64,000 bases of DNA from Hymenopellis radicata (lineage: Eukaryota; Basidiomycota; Agaricomycetes; Agaricales; Physalacriaceae). Made by a program: the position numbers and the translations under genes. Shown here piece by piece: positions 21,794 through 32,706 of the stretch; positions within the stretch are counted from its first letter, which is position 1, and each line of letters starts with the position of its first letter. The DNA lies in contig JADNRX010000101.1 of assembly GCA_015501595.1 (NCBI GenBank), positions 90,852-154,851 on the forward strand, in the 5' to 3' direction. Below the pieces are notes generated by a model that saw only the letters and a list, made by a program, of their open reading frames with translations, made no database searches and was not told the origin of the DNA.

Positions 21794-23706
21794 ATGCGCT
21801 GGTTTTCGTCCAAAGAAGTTCCAAATACACCAAAGTTCCGAACGGTTGCGCTACCGGTTGCGATTGTACCAACGCCGATAGAACTTCCTCTGCAGTCATT
21901 TCCTTCGTCGGTGGATTCGGGCGATATGCCGTTTCATTTCGGTTCTCGATCCCGCATGGAATCGTCGACCACCCAAAGCTCGGCTACTGCTACATCGTCA
22001 GCCCATCATACCAGGCAACGGACGAACTCTTACAGTAAGTCTGATTTCTTTCGCTTTCATGGTCTTGAGCTGATTGGTCACCGATAGAGCCATTAAAGGG
22101 CATTTTGAAGCCAGCGCCCCCGCCAGAGAACCCCGTGAAGATTCGTGAGTCTTGGTTATCCGTCGATTGTATCTAGCTGACCGTACACGCCATCACAGCT
22201 CTTTTTGCACCGCGTCCGAGAAAGTTATCCCGGGCTAGTCCCGTTGAGGTCATGGAGGACGCTGGTAAGACGTCTCTACGCCACGTTCTGAAAAGGGTTT
22301 CTGATCCGCCGCCGCATAGTGCTTACTCGCACGTCGAGACCGCCATCAAGGATGGCGACGCCCTCACAGCAGAATCCTCCGTCGATGCAACCATCTGGAT
22401 GGCGTGAGTGGCTTTAGTCGGATTTCCGGAGATTTGAGACTCACTCGCCCGTGGTAGCCCATCACTATGGACCGATACCTTCTGAGCAAGCACCCATACC
22501 CCCAAGCCACCACGTCTTCCCTTCGAAGCCTCGTCGTAAGTTGTCGACGTTACGTAAATGCGCAAGGTTTAACTGACCGGATCACCCAGGCTCAAGTACG
22601 CAGACCTTACATACGCCAGCTTATCCTCCAGGCGTCCCACTTCCCCCAAACACGCAGTACGTTTACAACGTACATGCTGTTCAACCGGCCTACGCTTTCC
22701 CACCCAAACCTCATCCGGAGCGACCGTCGACCGCCGCCGGGACAACACAGGTGTTCGCCCCGAAGCCGTCGAAGCAGGACCGAAGTCGTCACCACAGTCG
22801 CAAAGAGGGGGAGAGGAAGGGAAAAGGCAAGGAGAAGGAGAAGGAGAAGAAGAAGGATAAGGAGAACGAGTCGACGAGTAGACATCGCGAGCATGGTAGT
22901 CGAAACCATGACCGTCAGCGCAGCCGCGACGAAGACAGTCGTAGGGATGGAGACAGACGAGGCGGCGCTCAGACTGATACTGAAGAATTCATTCAAGTTA
23001 TCAGTGCGGCAAACATCATGTTACCGATCGATGCGATGCTGATCATAATGCCCATTAGGTCCGCCTGCCCCAGTCCTGAACGAATTACTGCAAAGACGGG
23101 AGGTTCACTTCCGTACTCCATCCGGTGTCGATAAGAAGAAGCTCGCTATCCGATTTGACATCTCCAAGAATCCTATGGATGAAGAGCACAGAATCCAATT
23201 GTGGGACGCGGCTAGAGGACGTTATGCGGATATCACCCTCGGAGACTGGCGCAAGCCAGTATCCCCGCACACCGTCGTTAAAGCCATGATACTGTACATG
23301 CCTCATACGCGTGAGGACGAGGTGTTCGTCTTCAAGCGCGACGGATTGTGGCTGAACGACGTTTTCTGCGCCATCTACGACATGTACGACCGGGTCCTCA
23401 GCGACAAGGACTTAGTGATGTATGCCAGCATGATCAAGACACAGTCGTTCCAATATTGGTTCAACGAGCGATGCAAGAGCTCGAAGAATCCGGATCAGGC
23501 GAGGCGCTCGGGTTACAAGTACATCGACTTGTTGCAGGGAAATGTGTTCTTCGGGGACTTGAAGCATCTCGCCTTCGAGAGGTGGGTGGTAAGGGTTGTC
23601 CGGGACCCCACAAACGAGTTGCGCTATGGCGTGAGTGTTGCCCCCTGCTACATCGAGCCTCGACAAGCGACTGACTGGCCGTTGCTAGGACGCATACGAC
23701 CAATGA
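21794..23706 (+). CDS. DUF6699-like protein with long disordered N-terminal part
   Basis: Unknown function; basidiomycete family. Exon 1 (21794-22034) encodes a Ser/Thr-rich start. Exon 2 (22088-22144) reads KPLKGILKPAPPPENP. Exon 3 (22199-22403) reads SPVEVMEDAGKTSLRHVLKR. Exons 4-5 are proline-rich, then carry a highly charged Lys/Glu/Arg/His run (22780-22950: KGKGKEKEKEKKKDKENE). An intron with GTGCGG...ATTAG follows, then the domain: EVHFRTPSGVD, LAIRFDISKNP, LWDAARGRYADI, VVKAMILYMPH, DGLWLNDVFCAIYDMYDR and GYKYIDLLQGNVFFGDL. A last intron (23631-23688) leads to GDAYDQ and TGA 23704-23706. The joint between exons 3 and 4 (22404-22457) is off by one base with the obvious splice sites, so an indel or unseen splice choice is needed. 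The gene at 4269-5243 is a truncated relative. Confidence 0.6.
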
Positions 23707-23991
23707 CTGTCATGATTCGATGACCTATTCATCCACACTCATTAGCACGTATATGAACCCTTTCCCTCTAACACGTACGAAGCACGAAAACACCCCTCTA
23801 TCTCACATTATCATTTACAATCCTTTATCGTTTACCATAACCTTTGACTCGACCACTTCGGCTTCAATTACCTAACCGAGTCGTTAGTCTAGTTGATCCA
23901 TATGCAATTGCACCACGCCATCTCACCGTTATAGGCATATTCGGGATAGACAACGGAAAGACAAGAGCAGATGCAAGAGTCGAGGCAAGAA
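23707..23991. other. 3' flank shared with the copy at about 5244-5400
   Basis: Same order of short matching blocks as 5265-5380: TTATCATTTACAATCC, CCTTTGACTCGACCAC and AGTTGATCCA. No gene seen. Confidence 0.35.
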
Positions 23992-24342
23992 TCATAGCTG
24001 TAAAATTGCTGTAAATGAGGGCCGCATGTTGTTTATGGATGCCGTCTCGGCGAGCAGCACATGTGAACCGGTTCCGCGCTGCGGAAGCGTGATGCTCCCG
24101 CCTGTCAACGTGCTTTTAGAGTGGCCGGACTGCGTCGGTGATCTCATGAAGCGGTGACGGGAGGAGGAGAAGTCTAAATTAGGTTCTGTGGTGATGTCAT
24201 CGTGGAAGACGTAGACGCCCTTCGCGCCGCCAAATGTCGGCACTGGATGAAAATGCAGGCATCGTTCACGGTTCCACTGATGGAACATAGAGAAACTGTG
24301 TGACGTTAAAAAGTGCATTACATTTGTACTTACCATCGGCAA
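23992..24342 (-). CDS. Unidentified C-terminal exon or fragment
   Basis: A minus-strand open frame of about 100 residues reads SMFHQWNRERCLHFHPVPTF, GAKGVYVFHDDITTEPNLDF and RFMRSPTQSGHSKSTL and stops after FTAILQL. On its upstream side a plausible intron (GTAAGT...CACACAG) begins next to FADG, so this could be the last exon of a gene whose remainder is missing. Part of it (GTCTCGGCGAGC) also occurs at 5380-5400 beside the other DUF6699-like copy. No family is recognised. Confidence 0.3.
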   Translation of the reverse strand: MPMVSTNVMHFLTSHSFSMFHQWNRERCLHFHPVPTFGGAKGVYVFHDDITTEPNLDFSSSRHRFMRSPTQSGHSKSTLTGGSITLPQRGTGSHVLLAETASINNMRPSFTAILQL

Positions 24343-24471
24343 ATTCTAGAATACCTCTCGCTCAAGTTGCGCATTTGTTCAGGATTCGCATGCGTTCAAA
24401 AGAGTGGCTTATTCCAAAAAGGGAGCAAGAACTTGCGAAGGGAGACAACAAAAGATTCCCTGCCAGGTCAC

Positions 24472-24551
24472 TGTCGGTAACTGGAATCGAACCAGTGGCT
24501 CCTCGGATCGTTCACCACAACGAGGTGATTTAACCCCTAATCGATACCGAC
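24472..24551 (-). tRNA. tRNA-His (GTG) with an 8-nt intron
   Basis: On the minus strand the acceptor arms GTCGGTA (24545-24551) and TACCGAC (24473-24479) pair perfectly. The D stem is GATT/AATC around AGGGGTTA. The anticodon stem is CCTCG/CGAGG and the T arm is ACTGG-TTCGATT-CCAGT. The anticodon loop begins TT-GTG-G with GTG at 24516-24518. Eight extra bases (about TGAACGAT) sit just after position 37, the usual intron place in eukaryotic tRNAs. The discriminator base is A. Internal A- and B-box promoters overlap the D and T arms. Confidence 0.85.
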
Positions 24552-24793
24552 ATGCAGGGATAACGCACCTCTGGCCACTGTGATTATAGTCGGAAATTGG
24601 TTTTCAGAAAAACAACTTGTCCATTGCAGGCTATCACTCCAGGGAATTCTCACAAGGATTGCTAGAGAGTCCAGCATGTATAATGATACATTATTGGCAA
24701 CAAGGCTGTCATACACTAATCTAGTCTAGTCCATAAAAAGTCCATCCAGACAAAAGAAAGCACAAGTCCAAGATACTGATCTATATACACGTC

Positions 24794-27259
24794 CTACCCA
24801 CATGTCCCCGTAGGCAACGCCGCCGCTGTCGCATCCCATGCACTAATCAATACTCGTCAGCATACAGGCCACTAAGACGAACGAATATACTCACTTCGGA
24901 TAACTGCACCCCTTCACCGGGACGTAAGCACCCGCATTATCCTCCGCATTCCACCATCCCGTCCCCACTGTCGCAGATGGCGCCGCCGTAAATGTCGGTG
25001 CAAACAAAGTCTTTACACTCCCTGTCGCGGTATACGTCGGCAGCAGCGTCGCATCAAAGCTCGGACTGATTTTTGCTGGAGGGAACGCCAGGCTCGGAGA
25101 TGGCTGCATGCTCGCCGCGTCGCCCGTCGCCGATGCAGCATATGAACCGTCGAAGAGCTGGCTACCACCGCAGTGGTTGATAGCCTCGCGCGGATCGGCA
25201 GGCATCCATCCATGCTGTAAACCGAGGCGGTAGTGCCACATGGGGGACGACGAACGTCCAAGCTCGGTAGAGTCTCCGATTTTCCACGTCCAGAAGAAAA
25301 AGTTTTGTAACGCATCCATGGAGGCGAGGCCAACAGACTTGAGCGACGCAATGATAGTGGCGTTATATGACTACACATTCTTTGATTAGGGATAAAGCGA
25401 AGAAAGGAGAATAAGACGACTAACCGCCCAATCATCCCACATGTCGCAGTCATAGTGTGGATCCGACGGTGCACCGATGCCATTAAGCCACTTCCCACAA
25501 TTATTAATCGCCACACTCCATTCGCCTCCCACCGTGACGCCAAAAGCCTTGCTCGACTGGTTCGTCGCAACGGCCCAATCACAAGGCTTCTTCGCTAGGT
25601 CATCCATAGTGCTCGTATAATCGCTCATAAACGCCAAATACGGATGCTGGTCCAGAGCTAGGCGATCGGCGCCTTGCATGAATCCCTCCCATATCGCCGG
25701 TCCTTGGAATCCCTCATGCACGACTACATACGGCCCATTGCCCTTACCAACGCCAGTCGCGCCCCGCATAGCTTCGTAGGCGGCGTAGTAGAAGCTTTGG
25801 ACGGAGTCTTTGCCGATGGTACCCCAGAGAATCTCATTGACGATGCCGACCCTATAAGCACATGAGCATATTGTCGAAAGAGATTATAGACACGTACATT
25901 GGGACTACATCCCGGTACTGTTCCTGGCTGACGAACTCTGTGATTATCCGAAGGTAGGTGAGCGTCCGTTGCGCGTTCGCGATGCCCATGACGCCGTTCA
26001 TGCTAAATGAGGGGTGAGAAATGGGCCAGACACAGCAAAAATAATACGTACAAGTTGACACTCCCTGCCTTGCCAGAATGATTCCACCCGTTCTGGCTTC
26101 CGGGGAGCGCGTGCAGGTCGAGGTAAATGCGGATACCGTATTTGCGACACCATTCGATGGCTTTAAACCAAGACGTTCCGACAAGGAACGGCTCATCGTT
26201 TATGGTCTCGATGGCCCAGAAGCCAATGGGGATGCGAACCCAGTTCAGTCCTGCACCTGCAATCTCTGCAATGTCTTGTTCCGTCTACGGATGTACGTCA
26301 GTTGATTCGACTACAGCAGGATGGGATAGCGCGTACAATGAACGTGCTGTAGTGCTCCTCCATATCCTTCGCAAGATTCTCACCCATGGCGAGGGCGAGC
26401 GTCCATTCGTCGAAGACAGCAATGTCGGTTTTGTCTACGTACTTTTCATAGAGCGCCGGGGCGATGAATGGTTCCGTTACTGCCCATGTGTTAGTCGACG
26501 TTGAAGTAGGAGACAAGAAACGTACCGAGCCAACCACTGGGAACATTAGTATGATCACACATCTAAATTATTTGAACGCACCCAAGATTAACGCCGCGTA
26601 TGATATCCTCACCCCACACCCACTCATCCTCACCAATCCGCTTCCCCCAGCTCTGCGCCTTCCCTCCGGGCGCGAATGGATCTGATGGGTCCTCCCTCCA
26701 ATCACCACCAAACGAATTCGTATACGTGAACGTAGTCCCATTGCCCATGGTTACCAAACTCCCGTCAGTCCCGCTGGTAGGACCATTGCTCTTGCTTCCC
26801 CCGCCTGAAGAGCTGGAGCTCGAAGAGTCTTGGTTCTTCGACGACAGAATCGCGACAGGGACAGCCACGGCAATGGCAACAACGACAAGGACGCAGACGC
26901 ATATGATAACGATCCGCTTTTTGCGAGGATTTGATAGGTAGCCGCGTCCTCCTCTCGACGATGTAGTGCCGCCAAGCTTGGACTTGGACTTGATTCCATT
27001 CTTGGCCAGACGCCGCTCTGTAAGCTGAGCGCGTGTTAGCGCGATGTTACTCCCATTCGACGCGAAGCCCGCATCGTCGTTGCGATACTGCATGGCTATC
27101 AGAAAAACCATACATATTACGAAGAGGAAACGGGCGCACCAGGTCGATTAACTCATCCTCGGCCTCAGACGTCCTAGGGAGGGGACTCGGTGGGAGCGAC
27201 AAAGTCTGCATTCCATTTCCCTCCTCTTTAGTTGACACAGTCCTGTAGTGGCCTGCCAT
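24794..27259 (-). CDS. Membrane-anchored GH5 exo-beta-1,3-glucanase
   Basis: A glycoside hydrolase family 5 (subfamily 9-like) enzyme that trims beta-1,3-glucan in the cell wall. The first exon starts at 27259 (MAGHYRTVSTKEEGNGMQTL). The second includes MQYRNDDAGFASNGSN, a basic stretch, and a single transmembrane helix beginning IVIICVCVLV (about 26.9 kb), then a Ser/Gly linker: a type II membrane protein with the enzyme outside. The catalytic part reads SWGKRIGEDEWVWGEDIIRG, TEPFIAPALYEKYVDKTDIA, LNWVRIPIGFWAIE, a VNEILWGTIGKD segment with the acid/base Glu, VVVHEGFQGPAIWEGF, ALDQHPYLAF and GVTVGGEWS with the probable nucleophile Glu. The last short exon ends WDATAAALPTGTCG and TAG 24794-24796. 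About eight introns. The splice joining exon 1 to exon 2 (near 27110-27150) does not keep frame with the obvious sites, so the true start could be the internal Met at about 27093. Confidence 0.85.
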
Positions 27260-30200
27260 GGCAGGTACCGGCGGTCTAGCTTGCTAGTGATTGTGTAATG
27301 TAAAATGTAAAGGAACGTCGATTTAGGTTTGAGCTGGTGATGGGTGTACAAGAAAGAGCTTTGAGCGGGCGTAGAACGCCTGTGCGGGTAACAAATGCCA
27401 TGCTCATGGTGGAAGGGTGCCTGGACGGGACGAGACGCGTGCGTTACGTGCGTGCTTGGCTCTGATCTACAAGTTATTTTTACACTTCGGAACGTTCGGC
27501 AGACCCTTTTGTGAGCCACGGTCACCTCTGCATGCTAGTCGACAATCTCCTACAAAAAATGGCTATGACCTTGAAATCCATCGGTTCTTTCACGCCATTC
27601 ACCTTCCGACAATTAAACGTTATGCTTCACAGCGGCTGTAATCGTTATCGCAATAGGAGTCCCACGCACAAAACGACTATCGCTTCCGCCCGCCATACAC
27701 TGGCTCGGACCCTCGGAGAACTTGAGATAGCGGGTGCGCGCTTTGTTATACCTACGCGAATAATTAAGCGCATCGCTACCATCAGTCCTCGTCATTCTAC
27801 GTCTCCAAGTCGTCCTGTCATTCTTGCCACTTGGCTATTCTTCCGACCTGTGCATATTCTTCTCCTCTCTAGCGCGATCGGCCACAGTATCGCATGGGTG
27901 CTAGCGCCTCCCATCCATCAGTCAGTCTAAGCGAGTCTCACTCCCGCTACTGAATGCGTACACCACGGAAACGACAAAGTGGCGTCATGAGGGATGAGGT
28001 GTAATCAGTCTGAGGCTTCCTCGCTCAAATACAACCCTGACGTAGACACTCAACGGAATCGCGTTACACAAGGTTTCCTTGACTATTGACAAGAATTGCC
28101 GTCCCCAGGAATCTTATTCGAAGCCTGTCCGTACTCTCACACCCAGCTATAGCACGATCCCGTCTACGGTTGCGGCTTCGAAGTCATCGACAGGAAGCAA
28201 AATTGCTCCGACGAATATTGGTCTAGATCTTCTTGTAGGCAGCTCCACACACCGCGTACATCTCGGAGGCATCTGGACCATTATCGAAGTCATTCCTTTC
28301 CACGGGGTTGTCAAGACATCCGCCACGGTGAAGCTAAAGCCTCATCATACATTTGTCCGACCTGCACTACCTACTCTATTTTTTCGTCTCAAACAGCGAC
28401 TTTCAAGCTTCCTTTCTCGCGTACAATTTGTCATTAGATGCGCATCCAGAACTATTGGCGCCATCAGCATCTGCGGTTCATCCATGAACGACATGGCTCA
28501 GTACGGCCCATACAGCTACATACAGCCTGAGTTCTTCTGCCCCAGATGGTTATATCCAAATGTGTCCGGCCCGACTAAACTGCTCCTGACGCCACATCAG
28601 AAAGCGATACCACACTGTAGATGTGGCGTACGCGCTTCTTCTACTAATCATCTTAGTCATCCCGAGGGCTATTCGTATCCACACATCACGCGTCCCCAAG
28701 TTTCGCTCTCCGCCGCACTTGAACCGGTTCGGAGTGCAGGCCCGAATTATACGGGCGCCCAAGGAGATCTGGCCGTTGTTGAATGGGAGGCTGAGGGTCG
28801 TTCGACGGTTGCCAGGGTGCACGAGGTGTCAGTCCTGTCAGTCGCTGCTGATCACTCACGCCTATCCTCGGTTTCGCAGCGTTCGAACTTCCGGGCATGA
28901 TATCATACGTTCGAACTTGGATTGTGGCGTTTCTCACAGGGCGTATTATTCCTTTGTGCACTGTATTGACTCTGGGTCGAAATAGAACGGTTCAAGAAAA
29001 TGACATTGTCTCGGTCACAGTAGCTGAACATCAGAGCTAGACCTCCATCTCCGTTGCCTTTCGGATCACACCAGTGATGGAAGGCGTGTGTGACAGTGGG
29101 CGTCAGAGGTAATATGCCCACAAACAGGACATGCTCTTTCGAGGTTGTCCAAAGGCCAGAGCCGTTGAAGGTTATATCAGGCTGGACTGGGAGTGACAAT
29201 TCCGAGAGCAGCGGGGCCGGGCCGCCCTGTGGAACCGAGCCTTAGGTATCAAGCTCGTACACGTCCTAACCGGTAGATGAATGAACCAAAAGCGAGACGG
29301 AGTTCGCACCAACACTGGTAGAAGAATTCGACTCACGTACAACTTTTGCTCACGTACAGTATTTCGAAAGGATAGGGCACGTAATCCATGACACAGTTCG
29401 CGGGAGTGAACTATTCATGAACTGGGAAACGGAATGCGAATCGCCGACCAGTTACAACACCGAGGAATGACATACAAGGGTAGGCACTGATCGCTTCATT
29501 CCAAGGTCCGGCGCGCGAGCTGAATCCTAAACCGCCTAGGAAGTCCTCACAAGCGCAAAACGAGGCAAAGTCACTCAGGTCATTTACTCTGGGGGTGTAT
29601 CTGCAGGTTGTTTGGCAGCGCCGAAACCTCGGAGTAACGGGCGGGATACTGAAACAAGTAGGTCGTAGGACAAGGAGTATATACAACTCTCGTATGATTA
29701 GTTATAGTGTAATAACTAATTCTGGCAGTGATGGGGCAATAACTGAAATTGGCGAGACAGCCCGTAGGACAAGGGTAGGCTTTGAGTTTTGGTAAAGCAC
29801 AGGCGAAGCATAAGTCCCGAAACTCGAGCTGGTCTGGGTTCATGATGAGTGGAGGCTGAAATGTACGTGTCGGAACCAAAAACACCGAAAGCTGGATCCC
29901 AAGCTGACATACCGCGGACTTCCAGACAGTGAGAAGAAGAAACCAAAGAACATGATCATTTTTTTCCTAGTAATCACATCAGACAAACATCAGGACTCTT
30001 GCGACATGGAACGTAAGGATGTATTGAGCGAAGCATTGTAGCTCAATTGATTTTCCCAAGCTGAGAGATCTTCATTTGAACAACACGACATAGACCAGTT
30101 CCTCGTAGGCATGGTGCGCTTCGATGTAATAAAGCTGTCGAGCGTCGAGGACGTATCAATCATTGAATGTACCTGTGGAACATTGTCATCTCGTAAACAG

Positions 30201-32706
30201 GGGAGTGACTCACCGCGTCACGTCCTCTTGGGAGAAGTTCTGAACGAATAACCACGAAAGAGGAATCAGAGCCAGAACCAAGGAAATGCGCAGGATGATG
30301 TGGATACATAGACATCTCTACGACGCCGAATGAATTAAGCAATCGAGTTCCTATAAACGATAGATGAATCACCCGCCTCATTATCGGACACCACTTCATT
30401 GAGACCACGACAATTATAGAGGTGAAATGAAACGTACGGCCTACCGTAAACCGCAGATAGTGTACGTGTTGGCGATCTGAATTTGAACGCGAGCCGGTGA
30501 GCCAGCCGCTGTGGGGAAAGACTACCCACGCATGCCGGAAGGAGTACTTGGTAGATGAAGGTCTAGATTGTATACGCACAGGCAGAAACACACCTCCGAG
30601 CTAAGCTAGATCCACTTCGCGTACCGGTTAAGCGTGGAGACGAGAGGAAGCCCCAAAATCATTATGAGGGAGTCGGGAAGAAAAGCCCCGAAAGCGAAGC
30701 CCCTACACATACCGCGGACTGTCAAGGATGGCACGAACGTTCAGCAGAAGTGCGTGTTGGAATCGGAATCAAACAGTCCGTGATGATCTGTGGACCAAGG
30801 TCCACGATTTACACCTTGGCCACAGTCCCCGCCCTAAACACCTTGAACTTTCCCGCGCGCCGTCCGTTTTAGCTGTGTCGATCTCGAGAATGAAAGACGT
30901 ACTGCGTGACATCGCGTAAACGTTACCATAGAGCGATGAACTGGGGAATCCGGCCAGACGTCATGGTACGGGCAGGCAGGTCGCGTACAGTACCTCATGA
31001 CGTCTGAGTGATACGAGATGGCATAGGTAAGTGAGTGTATCACCAATTTCAAGGCTTGACGCGTCTCGTCGCTTTATGTCGGTCGCCGACTACTAGTCTG
31101 CACTCGGATCACGATCAGGAGCAACGTCAAACTGGACCAGGACCACGAACTTGTTCACGATCTACATATCGAGGCCAAATGTCGCCAAGGAGAGGACGAT
31201 CTGATGCTCTGTGCTAACTCGTCAGTCCCAAAAGGTCGTGGCACCCCCTCGACTGCGCGATTCCTCGTCATCAGAAAGTACGATCCCCGAGACGAAGGAT
31301 CCAAAGATACCTGTAACAGTGGCACGAAAACATACACACCAATACATATCTAGAAGACACGAGACCACGCTCAAACCCAAACCAGAGCATATCCGAACGA
31401 ATGACGCATACGTGGCGGTGGAATGCGTGGGCGGATCTAAGGTGACGCGAATTCATCATCGCCTCCCGAGAGAGCAGGACTCGGACATGATAAGCATTTC
31501 ATTTCGTCGTCCGCTACTCCTGGAGCACGATGCCCAGTTGGAAAAAGGCTAGATATGAATGAATGAGCCGAGATCGAATTGTCGAACAAGTCAAGGAAGA
31601 CCGAGCTGATGAGTCACATAGGTACTGGAAACAGAAATGGTGCCATAATGCCCAGAGAGTTGTGGACGGCCAGGGGCGGCGATGCATAACACAGTGACTT
31701 TGGTATCTTATAGAACATTGTTGCTCGAAGCAGTCACGAAGAAGGCGCGCCAAATTTGCTCGCATTGGCCCACTCAGTCATGGACGGCCGGGAACTTCCG
31801 TAATAAGTACACTGCTATAGAACATAATTAGAAGCATTCACTGTTTCTCCACGAAGAACGAACCCAAATTGGAATAGCACCTTCGTTCAGCCCCAAGGAG
31901 GCTCACGCGGACGACCAGTTCCGACACCGAAGCGAAGTCGGATACGCGAAGCCCAGTCAACGCGATAAGCAAGACGCAGCCAAGAACAGTACATACGCAA
32001 TTGCATTCCAAGAACAGCTCCACTCCACGATCCAGCGCTAACGTCAATATCCGTCCAAGAAACTCGTTCTATCCCATTCTCGAGCCTGTGACAATCAGCG
32101 CCACCACATAACCCGCAGCACACCGACTCGGATACCAAAAGTAGCACTCACCCCCAGCCATCCCGCCACTCCCCTCCCCACCAATGCGATCCTCGTGCTA
32201 TCAACTCTCACCCTGACTTCCCTGTGCGCCCTAACGCCCATCCCACCGCCCTTCCTCCAACCACACGTACATCACATCACATCAATCACCCACATGTCCT
32301 GCGGCTGTGTCTCTATTTCTCCCACATGCCGTAGCCAAACATTCCCTCGTCCCTCGTCTTAAATCAAATCGATTCCCCCGCTCAATGCCCCTCCATCCCC
32401 TCGACGCAGATTCTTCGATCGTGATCTCAGGCTCTCGGCAAAGTCTATTTTCATTAATAGCCACGAGCTTCCTGGTCATCATCATCGGACTTAACGGAGA
32501 GATGTATAAAATATTTATGGTTGGCGGGCAGTATGTGGCAGGTACTGTACAAAATAAACAAACGTCGTGAGTGTGTACAATATAATGAAAAGTATTTCGA
32601 GGTGATGACATTACCAGTCGTGATCGTATCAGTGCAACACATCGTCGGAATCTTACCGTAGATCCCTAAGTGCCGCGCATGTTCATCTATCATCTGTATC
32701 CATCCA
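27260..32706. other. Long gene-poor stretch
   Basis: No gene can be named. A 273-codon open frame lies at 28079-28900 (+, first codon not ATG), but overlapping frames on both strands are also open and none shows a domain. The minus strand at 29580-29885 has a Cys-containing segment (DLCFACALPKLKAYPCPTGC), and near 29411-29560 FCACEDFLGGLG, suggesting remnants of a Cys-rich gene. At 30160-30591 (-) a 143-codon frame has hydrophobic patches only. At 31838-32047 (-) VCTVLGCVLLIALTGL could be one membrane helix of a decayed membrane protein. No tRNA or repeat noted. Confidence 0.3.

Noticed and set aside
22607..22996. Minus-strand 129-codon frame with a leucine run
   Set aside because: It is the antisense of the lysine/glutamate-rich exon of the DUF6699-like gene.
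28079..28900. 273-codon open frame on the + strand
   Set aside because: No domain, first codon not ATG, and overlapping frames on both strands are also open; treated as chance or remnant.
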